64,000 nt of DNA from Panagrolaimus kolymaensis (taxonomy: Eukaryota; Nematoda; Chromadorea; Rhabditida; Panagrolaimidae). Of this stretch, positions 1 to 11,998 are shown piece by piece; position 1 is the first letter of the stretch; every line of letters begins with the position of its first letter. The position numbers and the translations under genes were made by a program. The notes beneath the pieces were generated by a model that saw only the letters and a program-made list of their open reading frames with translations, did not search any database and was not told the DNA's origin. The stretch is taken from the NCBI GenBank assembly GCA_028622995.1, contig JAJQJQ010000008.1:6758001-6822000 (forward strand), written 5' to 3'.

Positions 1-1284
1 TTCAATGATCCATAATTGTCCAAAAGCTGGTCGTTGTCCAGGCAATGGATCCGTATATCGAGGTAACACATGCATAATTTCACCATGAGTTCGATAATGA
101 AACACTCCAGGCAATTGACGAATTTCACCTTTAGTATAAGCAAAGCTTACACTCGTATTATACTTGTTAATCTTCTCATGGAATGGCCGCCAATCGGTTC
201 CTTCTTCACGCTTCAATAGCTTCTTCAATTCTTCTGGAAAATTTGGTTCAAAATCAATTTTGACTCTTCCCAAATTACAACAACTATCATAAGTTCCTTC
301 AGAACTTCGAGGTTCACATGAATAATGTAATGCACCACAAAAAGTACACTCAACATTCCTTTCACCTAAAGTAAACATTTCAGTATCACCATCTTCAGCT
401 CGAAATTCATTTGGTGGATTTTCTCGCCTCCGATGATAATCGTTTCGTAAATTCGCATAACGTAGCTCTCGTATTCCAGCGGTTTCATTATCCCTCATTG
501 AAGCTTGAAGAACCCGTTGTGATTCCAATCTTGCTTCTCGTTGTTCATCATTTTCTTCATCACGCATTGAAGCTTGAAGAACCCGTTGGGATTCTAACCT
601 TGCTTCCCGTTGTTCATCATTTTCATTATCTCTCAAATCCGCATGAAGCAAACGATCAGCTCCCAAACGTGCTTCTCTTTGCTCTTCTGTTTCATTTAAA
701 CGCATAGAAGCTTGAAGAACCCGCTGAGATTCCAACCTTGCTACACGTTGTTCATCACCTTCATTTTCTCTTGCGATGTTATGATGCAAACGACCAGCCT
801 CCAAACGAGCTTCACGTTGTTCATCTCTTTCGTTTTCAACTGCCATTCGCCTCAAATCACGAGCTTCGGTTAATCTTCGCTCACGTTGTGCAGCAGTTTC
901 CTGTTGCCTCAATTCTCTTCTCCTTGCTCGAGATCTTTCAAGCTCAGCAAGTTTTTCCTCATTGGTTTGGCGTTGCCGCTGCCACCTCATTCTACGCTTT
1001 TTATCTCCCACTCTTACTTTCATTCGACGACAATAATCGGCCCAAGTTTCTTGGACCGCTGCTGCAAGCTGAATTTCTTCGTTTGGAATAAGTTCCTGAT
1101 TTTCAATAACATTTGCTTCAATCATTGCACCTAATAAAATAGGCTCATTCACATTTCCAACTTCAGCATCAACTTCCATTGGCTCATCAACATCGATTTC
1201 AACCCGAGGGTTGCGTGGTGCCCGAAGGCCGTTAAACTCATCACTCTCTCCAACAGCAGCAAGTAAACTGCTACTATCAGACAT
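1..1284 (-). mobile_element. Helitron Rep/helicase, N-terminal part (cut at window edge)
   Basis: One open frame of 428 codons runs from an ATG at 1284 to the window edge without a stop. It begins MSDSSSLLAAVGES. A highly charged stretch follows (about residues 75-290), with recurring units of the form NDEQREARLESQRVLQASMR, the Arg/Glu repeat seen at the N-terminus of many Helitron proteins. Next comes a Cys/His cluster (CTFCGALHYSC, then CC) and the start of the Helitron-like N domain, with FHYRTHGEIMHVLP and PLPGQRPAFGQLWIIE. The HUH nuclease motif and helicase domains would lie beyond position 1. Family knowledge: these proteins drive rolling-circle transposition. No intron or frameshift is seen in the visible part, so the copy may be intact or young. 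The right-hand (5') terminus of the element was not found. Confidence 0.85.
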
Positions 1285-3643
1285 CACACAAAACACAAAT
1301 GAAGTTTTTCAAAGTTATTCAAAAAACAACAACAAAAAAAGGAAAAAAAAAGCCCTCTAACAATTCAATCTATTGATCAAGAGCAAAATCAATAAATGAC
1401 AAAAAAAAAACACGGTAGAGCAAGCACAGTAGTAGCCTGAAAAATAACAACGTCAATAACCAAAAAATACAAATCTAGTAATAACACATTTGCACTAGCG
1501 ATAAATTAACAATAAAAAGAGGATACAATCACGTAAAAAAAGTTATTACAATAATCGTTAACACAAAAACGCGACTCGGTAAACCAATCAAAAAAACGGA
1601 ACAAAAAATATCAACAAATTTCAAATTTTATTTCTCAATAAAAAAAACACAACCATCTTCTGCATTAGAAAAAAACAGGTAATGAACAAAAACAACGAAA
1701 GCATATTGCGCTTTTCCATCAAAAGCTTTCAAGGCAAACTTGAATTCCAATCAAGCAAAAAGGCATAAAAGCAGTTGATCATATTTAAAAAAATTACTGA
1801 ACTTCATTCAATGCTGGCTCACCATTTCCCCATAGAATTACTGCAGTTATTACAATGTTCAAATTCATAAAACATTTGCTAATTACAAAAATTAATATAA
1901 TTATCAAATTTCAATATGCTATTCCAAGTTTTATTTATTATGCCTTTCAAATTTGCTTATTAAAAAATTACAGAAAAATCTTTTTATTTTGCTCCATCAT
2001 TCACTTTCTTTCAATCCTCATTTAAAAAAATACAAAATATTAAACAATTTCCCTTTAAAGCCATCCAGCATCTCCATACATGCATCCATAAACCACCAAA
2101 TATGCAATTTTTCAAAAACCAAAGTAAACAATCACGCAACGAAATTCTCTTTCAATAAGCAAACGAAAAAGAGCGCGCTTTCTCCCTTTCTTCAAACACA
2201 AAGAAAAACATTCGCGTTAAAACTTTTTTCAATTTGCAAATATGCAAATTTTCAAACCTCAATATCATATGCATATCTCTTTAGCCGAAGCTCGAGACCC
2301 ACATTTTTGGAATCAGCATCAAAAACTACATCGGACTGTACAATCACATTTTAAAAAAACAGGGAACAACCCACAGACAAACAGACAAACAAACATAGTC
2401 AATTCAATTTATAAGGGTAGATAAAATTATTTCAGATAATAAAAAATTAATCCTAAATCAAAGGTATGTGTTTATGGGAACATGAAACAATAACGTAATT
2501 ATGCTGCCTCTTTTTTTATTTGTTCGAGAGTTGTTTCAAATACATTTTTTTTTTTCATCCAAGTTTCTCACCTGCAATTTCACACACACATGTGTATTTT
2601 TATTGAAATTAAAAAAATGCAATGACAAAGTAATAAGAAAAAAGGTATATTTGAAATTTTAACGTCCTCGGAAAGAGCAGAAAGTTGTTCTTGGTATTTT
2701 TTTATGAAAAGGTTGCAAACAAGTTAGTTTGCAAGTTTAATTCTTCGAATAAAAATATAATGTTTATTACAGTATGTCGTGAAATTAGTAAATAAATTCA
2801 TAACACCCTAATAGCAATTAAGATGTTGCAATTATTAGTCAACCATTAAAGCTTCCGAATAATTAAAAAAAAATCAAGCAAAAATATGGGAGATAAAATA
2901 TTTTTGTTTTATTTTTATTATTTTTTTACTCACCACCGCCTGATATTCGAAATAAACTTGATCGGATGCTTTTTATTTTTTTCATGCACGTCCGTCCAGC
3001 CGCCGCCAATGGATCCTGACATCATCATCACAAGGATACGCAACAAACAATCAAACAAAAAATACCTTTTTATGGATTAGTCAGATTTTAAATAGACACC
3101 GACAACAATATTATAAACAAGAAATAACTTATTTCATCTCCTTTTTTTCAATTGAACAAGAACACTGGCTAAAGGTTGTTTTGAATCAAAGATTACTACA
3201 AATCAAAAAATAACAAAACTTTTTTTATTATTGAAGCAAGAGCGAGCGGCTGTTCGGCTAAAAGAATTTTTTTGACATTTTACAGACAAAATAAATTGGA
3301 TATTATCATTGTAATTTTGATGAGAAATACAGTCCCAATAAAATTGTAATTTAAGTTTGACGACAATCTTTGACACCATTTTTATGAGTCAATCAAAAGT
3401 TTTAATGATTATTTCTTCAGCGTCAATTTTGCTTGTGTGATTTTTTCGACAAACAAAAAAACAATTAAAAACAAGTTTCCGCCTTTTCTTTCCCCGTGGC
3501 TATTTGTTTTTTTAAAAGTTTTACCTTTCTCTCAGCTGCTATTATTTGTTGTTTGCTGCCATCCGCGATTTTGTTCGATGATATAAAAACAAACAAAAAC
3601 ATTTTATTTTCAATCATTCATTGATATTTTTTTTAGTGAAAAG
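1285..3643. other. Gene-free AT-rich stretch
   Basis: This stretch contains poly-A and poly-T runs and scattered short open frames without splice logic or family resemblance. Part of it is presumably the 5' non-coding end of the Helitron, but no terminal TC or target site could be fixed. The last 100 bases should hold the promoter of the secreted protein gene at 3644. A splice acceptor (run of T, then AG at 3635-3636) lies 7 bases before its ATG. Confidence 0.5.
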
Positions 3644-4552
3644 ATGAAACTTATTTTATTTTCGATATTTTGTGCTTTTCTGGCTTTTTCATCAGCTACC
3701 GATGATCAAGTCACTGAACTTCCAACAGCTATTGCCCTTGAAGGAACTCAACTTATGTCCACTGCGGGTCATCCTTTAATTAAACGAGATGCAGTACCAA
3801 AACCATCATCTTCAGAATCATCGGAAGAAAAATCCATTGACGCTGCAGTTATTTTAACCACCGCTGTCACTCCCATTGGTGTCATCGAAGACACAGGAGT
3901 TCCAATCGTTGAATCAGCAAAAGTTAAACGTGATGCCGTTCCAAAACCCGTTTCATCATCTTCTGAATCTTCGGAAGAAAAATCCATTGATGCCGCTCCT
4001 GTTTTAACCACTGTCGTTGTCCCACTTGGAGTCATTGAAAATGCTGGAGTTCCAATTGTTAAATCAACTAAAGTTAAACAAGATGTTACTGAAACTCAAA
4101 AAGAAACCAATGTTGGTGCAAGCGATTATCCTGTTACCGAACCTCCCAAAGATGCTGTAACACCTCAAGGTGTTGAAAAGGATGATGGTCTTCCCGATTT
4201 GGGACTTGGAAGTCGCAAGAAGCGAACTGATGAGGGTGAATTTCGTGAACCTGTAACTGAGCCACCTAAGGGCGCTGTCACACCCGAAGGAGTTGAAAAA
4301 GATGATGGACTTCCTGAAGTGGGTCTTGGTAGTCGCAAGAAGCGAAATGACGAGGATGATGAATTTCGTGAACCCGTTACTGAACCTCCAAAATCTGCTG
4401 TAACTCCTCAAGGTGTTGAAAAGGATGATGGACTTCCAGATTTGGGCCTTGGATCTCGCAAACGTCGTGAAGGTAAGCGACGATTAAATAGAAAAAATAA
4501 GAAAAAGTGTTTATCTAAGTATCCTCGTTGTCGAATTTATTATCCACAATAA
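3644..4552 (+). CDS. Secreted repeat pro-protein with dibasic processing sites
   Basis: A single exon of 302 residues. A signal peptide (MKLILFSIFCAFLAFSSA, about residues 1-18) is followed by two families of internal repeats. Family A is two copies of about 50 residues, containing KRDAVPKP, a Ser/Glu tract, EKSIDAA and GVPIV (about residues 47-150). Family B is three copies of about 37 residues with PVTEPPK, AVTPQGVEKDDGLPDL and GLGSRKKR (about 160-277). Each B copy ends in RKKR or RKRR, a furin/kexin-type cleavage site, and A copies are bounded by KR. The C-terminus is very basic with two cysteines (KKKCLSKYPRCRIYYPQ). This is the layout of a pro-protein that releases several similar peptides. 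Function is unknown: a neuropeptide-like precursor, a cuticle or gland secretion, or a parasite effector are all possible. The start is supported by the signal peptide and by an upstream acceptor-like AG at 3635-3636. Confidence 0.85.
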   Translation: MKLILFSIFCAFLAFSSATDDQVTELPTAIALEGTQLMSTAGHPLIKRDAVPKPSSSESSEEKSIDAAVILTTAVTPIGVIEDTGVPIVESAKVKRDAVPKPVSSSSESSEEKSIDAAPVLTTVVVPLGVIENAGVPIVKSTKVKQDVTETQKETNVGASDYPVTEPPKDAVTPQGVEKDDGLPDLGLGSRKKRTDEGEFREPVTEPPKGAVTPEGVEKDDGLPEVGLGSRKKRNDEDDEFREPVTEPPKSAVTPQGVEKDDGLPDLGLGSRKRREGKRRLNRKNKKKCLSKYPRCRIYYPQ

Positions 4553-5153
4553 TCCTTCATGCGATAAACACTTTATTTAATTTAGATTCATGATTATTTT
4601 TGAAAAAAGCTAATTCGAATTTTTTTAGTCCAAATTCGTGCTCGTCGTTATGTTTAATCCTCCAAATATTTTCGCATTTATGAATGTATTTTTTAAATTT
4701 GGGTTCCATCCCATTCCCATGTGCCTAACTTGATGTGAAAAAAATGCTTTAATTATTTATCATGTTATATAAACTTTTAAAAAGCTCAATTGTGCTTTAA
4801 TTTTGATATTGAAAATTCTGGATTTATTTATATTAAATAAATGTACTTTTTTATTTTTTTATTTTATAAATAGCAAAATCCAATAAACAAAATAAATGTT
4901 ATAAAATTCGTAAACAAAGCCATTAAAAATTCTCATATGATAAAAGCTGCCAATTGTTGTTGGTTGTTTTCTTGCTTTACAACCATAAAGAATTTTTTGC
5001 AGCGTCTTGCTTTAGCTCAACTAAAAAAATAACAGCCGCCACCTTTTTTTCCATTGAGAGATAGTTTTCTTTTTTTCTCTCTTTCATAAGTTCTTTTTGG
5101 TTGCGACCTTCTTTCATAATGTAATAAAAAAAATGGTCAAAAATTTAATCCTT
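4553..5153. other. Intergenic, 3' region of secreted gene and U4 upstream region
   Basis: Contains AATAAA-like signals (about 4838 and 4882) that may end the secreted-protein transcript. The last 100 bases before 5154 should contain the proximal sequence element of the U4 gene, which I could not delimit by eye. No coding potential is seen. Confidence 0.4.
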
Positions 5154-5294
5154 AGCTTTGCGCAGAGGCGATAACGTGACCAATGAGGGAAACCGAGGTG
5201 CGTTTATTGCTGGTTGAAAACTTTCACCAATTACCCGCGATGATCTCTGAAATATGGGTATCATTCGCAATTTTTGGACGCCCTTGAGGGGCTT
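5154..5294 (+). ncRNA. U4 spliceosomal snRNA
   Basis: The segment matches the conserved U4 layout along its whole length. The 5' end is AGCTTTGCGCAG. The 5' stem-loop follows, with CCAATGAGG and CCGAGGTGCG. The stem I/U6-pairing stretch TTATTGCTGGTTGAAAACT is next, then the central CCAATTACCCGC block and a 3' stem around TGAAATATGGGTATCATTCGC. The Sm-binding site is AATTTTTGG (about 5269-5277). A short terminal hairpin (CCC-TTGA-GGG) closes the RNA. U4 pairs with U6 in the U4/U6.U5 tri-snRNP and is unwound on spliceosome activation. The 5' end follows the family's usual first base, and the 3' end is placed after the terminal hairpin to within a few bases. It is a Pol II snRNA gene in intergenic space. 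Confidence 0.93.
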
Positions 5295-5472
5295 ATTTTC
5301 TTTTAAACATAAACTTTACTAAGCATTGAAATTGTTTAGAGCAGGCCTTATAAGAGTGCCTTTCACAAATTAATAATGCACATATTCCATTACAATTACC
5401 TCCTCTTTGAGCTTCTTGAAACCAAATGGTGTAAAAAAATTATATACAAAACTTTCTTATTAAATAAAACAT

Positions 5473-5661
5473 CTAATATGAAACGATAAGAATATCCAGC
5501 GTTCTTCTTAAACCTATTGTTCCAGAATAGTCAAACAAAGCTTTAAATCGTCTTGGAATATATGAAAATGAACGATCATTTGAGACTGCACTCTTTGCAG
5601 GTGGAGAAGCACTAAATTTTGATGGAAGAAAGTTAGGAAATAATGAAGGAAATCTAATGGC
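5473..5661 (-). pseudogene. Coding-like exon fragment, origin unknown
   Basis: On the minus strand, a TTGAATTCAG acceptor is followed by 62 codons and a TAG. The composition is protein-like, with SASPPAKSAVSNDRSFSYIP and RRFKALFDYSGTIGLRR. I found no start codon, upstream exon or recognised family. It could be the last exon of an unannotated small gene, or a relic. It lies between U4 and LEM-2, where nothing else explains it. Confidence 0.25.
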
Positions 5662-6185
5662 CTGAATTCAATCGAAAGTTGAAGATAAAATGGAAAAGAA
5701 GAAAAATAAAGTTTTAAAGAATAAATCGAAAGTTTTATAGAAATTTTTAGCTTGTCTTTATTAATATTGCAATAAATTCGCTGTTCTTATTTTTTAAATA
5801 AATAAGTTTGTAAGCATTTTTTATCTGGAAGATATTAAAAATCTACTGTTACTTGATTTTATTAACATTAAAAAGTGTAATAACGCATTTTTTTAGTTAG
5901 TTTACTTTCATGAATTCAATGCCCGTGGAAAAATTCAAGCACAACAGCAAAACAAAAAAAATATTTCGCAACGAAAACCACTCCCGCCGTTTTTTTCCAT
6001 TTTGAAATGTTCAACACTTTCAATTTTTTTTTTACTTTCTTTTCCTTTCAAAATAATATTTGATGGTTTTGTATTTTTTGGCCTTGAAAATGAATATTTT
6101 CTAATGCTCGTCAGCATTATTTTTTAAACGTGTTAAAATTACTGCTTTAATAATCCATTTTTATATATTCTAGATCCAAACAACA

Positions 6186-7713
6186 ATGTCGGGCTCTTAT
6201 GATAATCTCAATGATGATGAACTTCGTATTGAATGTATTTCTCATGGAATTAATGTTGGTCCAGTTACACCTTCAACTCGAAAAGTCTATATCAAAAAGC
6301 TTGTGAATGCTATATCTGGTCAAAACACTTCATCGAAGTCAAAGAATAGCCGGCGAAGCTCCCCAAAGGCCTTGTTTCAATCATCTTCACCTCCTCCTTC
6401 ACCAGCAAGAACTGTTTCACCTGCAAGAAGAAGAACTACTGTGTTTGCTGTTCCACCAACTCCTGTTACAAATGAACGACCACCAGCCGTTTCACTTGCT
6501 AGACATCCGTCACCTCCTGCAAGACGTTCATCGCCAGTCAAACAAACTTATCGTAGAAGCTCTCCAAATGTTTTACAACCTTTTGATCGCGTTTCTCTTG
6601 ATCCTTCACCACCACGTTATTCAAACGATCGCAGCTCTCTAGATGTTTCAACTTCACATTCATCAACTGATCGCAGTTCTCTTGGTTTTTCAACTTCACG
6701 TCCGTCAAATGATCACGGTTCTCTCGATGTTTCAACTTCACGCCCATCTCGCAGTCCTCTTGGTGTTTCAACTTCACGTCCATCAAATGATCGTAGTTCT
6801 CTTGGAGTTGCTCCTCAACGTCCATCAAATGATCGCAGTTCTCTTGGAGTTGCTCCTCAACGTCCATCAAATAATCGCAATTCTCTCGATGTTTCAACTT
6901 CACGTCCATCAAACTCTAGTTATCAAAAAAGTGAGTATATTTTTCTTTTTTTCTTTTTGATTTATTTGTTTTTAGTTGACTTCAATGCTTCTGACGTTAA
7001 TGATGAAGATGATCATAGAGAATTCTCAAGATATATTCCACGTACAAGTCGAACTTCAGCATATGCTTCCAAACCTGCTAATCGTAACGCTTCAATGAAC
7101 TCATCTTTTTTGAATGAATCAACTAGAAAAATTGCATCTGCTCTTCCTGAAACTTTAAACCCAGCCTTTTTTGGTGGTTTAGCTTTATCTGCTGGTGTTC
7201 TTGCTTTTATTTTCTTTCCTGATAATGTTCATCGTGGAATTAGTACAACTTCTGGCTTCGTCAATTACATCATTATGGCTGGTTTCAAATATGCAATTAT
7301 GCCATTTTTGATTATGGGTATTCTTGCTGGACTTGGTTTCTTTGCTTATTATCTCTTTCAAATTCGTAAAAAGCAAAATGCGGCATATGAAGAAGAGAAA
7401 ACTAAAATGATCAAAGAAATCTTGAAAGCTGTTTATAATGCTCCTCGTAGTGGTATTCCTGTTAAACAACTTCGTGATAACATGTTTCCTGCTTACAAGT
7501 AAGTATCATTATATTACAATAATATTTGTCATAATTATTCATTTTTTTAGGAGAACTAAGAATGATTTACTTTTATGGAATGAATGTGAAGATTTCGTTA
7601 AGACTTTTGATACTCGTGTTCGTGCTGAAGAAAGAGCTCTCAATAGTGAAGATGAAATCGTCGAACATTTTGTATGGATTGGCTCAACGCTCAATAATGA
7701 TTTTGATGATTAA
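6186..7713 (+). CDS. lem-2: LEM-2-like inner nuclear membrane protein (LEM + MSC domains)
   Basis: Three exons: 6186-6930, 6976-7498 and 7551-7713. The first 45 residues form a LEM domain (LNDDELRIECISHGINVGPV, then a conserved T-RK-Y-KKL pattern) that in the family binds BAF on chromatin. A long Ser/Pro/Arg-rich linker follows, with 13-14-residue repeats of the type NDRSSLGVAPQRPS at about residues 135-245. Two membrane segments come next (FFGGLALSAGVLAFIFF and a second at AIMPFLIMGILAGLGFFAYY). The C-terminal Man1/Src1 (MSC) winged-helix domain includes VYNAPRSGIPVKQLRDNMFP and ends near EIVEHFVWIGS. There is no RRM, so LEM-2 is preferred over MAN1. Intron 1 is 45 nt and keeps the frame open; removing it joins SYQK to the DFNASD region. 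Family role: anchors chromatin and ESCRT-III at the nuclear envelope. Confidence 0.88.
6620..6915 (+). repeat. Minisatellite-like repeats inside LEM-2
   Basis: Related units of 36-42 bp of the type TCAAATGATCGCAGTTCTCT plus a TTGGAGTTGCTCCTCAACG or GATGTTTCAACTTCACG part recur about seven times. The two neighbouring units around 6783-6866 are near-identical, so recent slippage or unequal exchange is likely. The repeats stay in frame and lengthen the disordered linker between the LEM and membrane domains. Confidence 0.85.
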
Positions 7714-10700
7714 AGAAACACCTTTTCTGTTATTTTTATTTATGTTTACTTGTTATTTTTCTCTGTGAATGTTTATCTTTTTTGCTTGTAAACAATAAAT
7801 TTTCTCATGAACACTTTGTAGCTTTCTTCTCTAATTCAATATTCTTTTCCGTCGTTTACAACTCCAATTAGAGATTATTCTAAAATGGGTTTTATTATCA
7901 GTTAGTCTTTGCAGTTAAAATTTGACATGTGTTTATTGTTTTTGCTTGATATTTTTACTCATAAAATCATATTTAAACCGACGCAAGATGATTGATAACA
8001 AATATGTATGCTAAATTTTTAGATAATCTAACAACCTGTCAAATCTATGAATTTACTTTCTGCCAATGTTTATTACTTTTTGCGATCACATGTTTTATTC
8101 TGAAATGAAACTTTGAAGAGAGGCTGTTTACATCCATTTTTTTTGTACCAACGATCCATCGACTTTATCAACCATCTTTAAACAAATCGATTTTGAAGCT
8201 TTCCAAATACTTTTTTTTTGTTTATTACATTTTTGCAAACTCGATTCACAAACGTTAGTTTAGCATTTTCTATGCCACCAGAATGCATCAAAGTTTGTTA
8301 AACAAAATTTAGTGAGTGAATATTGTCGTACGAAAAACGCTGGCAATTGCTTCAATATCTTTAATTTCTCATCTTCTTTGATCGATGATGATTTTTGAAA
8401 TATGTTGTAATTTATTTCTTTATGACATTGGATTTAAGAAGATGAAAAGTGGGAATGCCAATGTGCAAACGCTAAAGCAATACCAAAAAGAAAAAAAACG
8501 AAACCACTAACTAACGTTGTAAAAAATGAAGATAAGCATGGGAAGAAAACGATAAAAGAAGAGGAAGTTTACATAGCAACATTTTTTCTAATAAAAGAGT
8601 TCTTTTTTATTGATCAAAAGCTATTGTGTTTTTGGATACTGTAGCTATTCACAAAATTGTGCATTCGATTGAAAGGAAAGCATAAAATAAATTCATTTAA
8701 TACATAGTCATATCGAAAGTACATGTCTCAAATTGCATTATTTGATTTAGTTACGATCCAAGCCAAATGGTTAATGAAACCAATTAAATCAAAGACGAAC
8801 TTTTTTACTCTCCTCCCATTTTGATACATATGTAGGCATATGCCAATAAAAGTTTTTTTGATTATTTTTTTCTGTAAACAACAGATTGAAAGCAGAAGAT
8901 TGGGCTAAAAAAAAAGCGGAGCAAAAAAAAAATGCAAATGTCACAAAAAGATCTTTGTATTTTTCTTTTTTTCCCAGCTATGTTGTTTTTATGTTGCTTT
9001 TTTGCGTTTGATCTTTCTATCTACGAAGACGTTTGCCTTTTTTTTTTGTTTTTGCTTGTTTACGATCAAAAAAATTAAAGCATCGCGAATATTTATTTCG
9101 TTAAAATATTTGTTTCTTTAAATTTGTATTTGCGTTTGATTTTATTTTTGTTTTACCTTAAATATTTTTGGCTTTTTTCACAACGTTATATTGTTTTGTT
9201 ATCTGCAATCGTGATTTATGAAATTTAATTTTAAAGTTCGACCAGTAATAAAATGCAAAACGATAAATTTTTCTTTCTTTATTTTTGCTTTATAAAAAGA
9301 CCTTTTTAAAACGATACCACATATTCACATCAATTTTCATTTTGAAGTGTTTGTTTTTTTATCCTTTCTTGTGGATAATCCGAATATTTTGAATAAGATT
9401 TTTTGCAAGATTAATTTTAAAACTTTCTATTCTTCTTTTCTTCTTCTTTCCCATTTGGTCGATGACCTTGGCTCAGTTTGTTGCAAGCAAAAGCGCTGCT
9501 TTTAAAAGTGCAATCAATAATTTGACCATGTGCATTTTTTTCAAAAATGCAGGATTAGACCTTTACTCGATTGTTTTTTTTTTTATAAATAATAGCTTTC
9601 TTTTTTCTTCCTTTTCAACATCTCGTTAATATTTTAACGTTAATTGAAAGCCTTTTTCATGTGGCTATTTTTAACGACATTTTTTTCTAATGTAATTCAT
9701 GGCTGGCTGTTGACAAGTATAAAATTGCCAATGCTTATAAAAAAATGTTCCATTTTGTTGAAAAGAAGCAAGCAAGCATTTAACTAAATGTTTGCTTGCT
9801 GCCTGCTGCTAAAATCAATAAAAGCATTCTTGCTAAAGCTGCAACAATAATTTCTTCTTTAAAGTTTTAATGATATTGGAAAAGCAATTTTCCGCCTAAA
9901 ATAAAAAAAATATTTTAATTAAGCTTATGGAAAAAATGGAACTAGAACCGAATAAAACAAAGAACATGCATATTCAAAATAAATGGTGCCACCACCACCA
10001 TCTCTTCGCAATATATTTTTCATTGAAAAAAATATGTGACAGACAAACGAGTCTTCTTTGAAAAATACTATAGTTTTGCTTTACTTTTTGCTGTGTGTGT
10101 CAGCGCATGTGTTAGACGACGTCCCTTATTGATTTTAATGCGTATTCGCACATCACATGGTGGTGGTATTAGGAGGGGAAAAGGAGAAAGGAAAAATCAT
10201 AGTTATTTTTTTGACTTTGAGTGTGCTATTTAGGCAACGCCCACAAACTATTTCTTTCTTTTAACGTTGTAAACTAGTAATACGACGACGGGTACCAAAT
10301 GGCACAAAAAGTAGGAGGAGCTTCGAGTTTTCCTAAGTAAAAATAGAATGTGTGTAAGTAAGGGTAGGAAATACGAAAGACACGACAAAAAAAGGAGTAT
10401 AAAAAGGCTCCCATTTCTACGCTTTTTCTTCAGTTGTCCCTTCGAAGAAAAGGGCAAAACAAAATGGAATAAAGCGAAATGGTCGATCGATGGAATAGCG
10501 GGAGTTGGTGAAATTGTAGGCAATCGCGTTATTTTGACACTCGTATTTAGGATATGTCGGTGGCGAAGCAGTATGATGAGAAAAATAAAATAAAATAGAC
10601 ATGAGCGCGCGTGTAAGTGTTGCTGACGCTGTGAGCAAGCGATGAAGAAAAATAAAATGTATTTTATTTGTGTAAGAGCAGCTGCCATCAAAAAACGTGT

Positions 10701-11998
10701 TCTCTTTTAGAAAAAAAATGTCCGCGACGTAAGAAATGAAGTCATCCGGTTTTTTTGTTCCATTTTTTTCTTTTGAGTGTATGTAAATGGATGGATGCAA
10801 ACAAATGTGTGCATATTAACGGAACGCATATTCCTTTTTTTAATTGCGATAAATATAAAATAGGAAATAAAAAAAATGAATAAATTTATGGAAGGCGGAG
10901 AAACTAAAAATCAATTTAAAATGCGCCATAAAAAAAAGTTATTTTTTGCGATAAATAAACTTAAAAAAATGAGCATCAAGCAAAGTGAATGTTTTTTATT
11001 ATTATTATTCACCATTTCTTCTGTCTGCATTTTATAAGAAAAAAACGCACAAGGAAAATTTGCTCTCTGCATTCAGTCAATCATTCATAAGACACGGGTG
11101 CTTCCGTATGTATGTTTAAATACGTCGATCAATCAAAGACATATTTATTATGCATTCACCTTTTTGTCGGAAAGATTTAGCGCTTTAAATGTAAAATACT
11201 ACTGAGAGCTTTTGCGAATTCGGCAATAAATTATAGGGAATTGAATAATAAATAAAATAGGATAAAATTTTAAATGAAGTAAATTTTTTAAACAATGAAG
11301 CATGTGTGGAAAGGCTTTAATGTTGGAATGATTAATTTTGAAGTAATTATTTGAAAGGTTGAAGGTTCAAAAATGATAGATACTTTAAAAATGGATTTGA
11401 ATGATTTCTTGTTTTATGTTATTTGTTTTCTTTGCTGTCATAGCATTGGAGCTTCAAATAATTTAAAATAAGAAATTTGAAATACAATTTTTTAATCCTT
11501 GCCCTTTTCAAATGAGCACTTCGAAATAATCTTTAATGATTGAAGCTTTCATGAATGGTTTATGGTTTTACAAATTTATTTCCTATTGAGTTTTAAAAAT
11601 TCTTATTTCTATTACAATCCGCGCTTGATTTCTGTTCATCATTAGCTTCTTTAAATTTTCAAAGCGTAAAACATAGTAATATAGCAGGAGTAAAAATAAT
11701 AATATATGATTAAGCTTGCTCGCAATCATCCAACGACGACCCATCAACTTCACGATCATCCAACTTTATTCCATTTTTTAATTTTTGGATTGCACATGTG
11801 TTTACGCATGAGCGATAATAAAAGTTCCTGGAAATTCACATTCGTGTGTTTTTCTGTTTCATGTATTTTGCGATGTCCTTCAAAGGTCGTTGTCACAATA
11901 TTTTGAATGGTTTTGTCAAATTTTGACATAACTGATACGGAACTTGTGCTACTGGATTATTTCGAAGACACTTTACTCGTATATGTATGACATTCTCG
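7714..11998. other. Gene-poor intergenic region
   Basis: This stretch has an AATAAA at about 7793 for LEM-2, then AT-rich sequence with long T and A runs. Around 10240-10700 the GC content is somewhat higher and longer open frames occur on both strands. None has a recognisable domain, codon bias or splice pattern. No tRNA, rRNA or repeat array was seen. Confidence 0.5.

Noticed and set aside
411..1134. Plus-strand open frames at the left end
   Set aside because: They are antisense shadows of the minus-strand Helitron protein, whose frame shows clear family motifs.
10248..10800. Overlapping long open frames on both strands
   Set aside because: Low-complexity content, no motif, no splice structure; probably due to slightly higher GC there.
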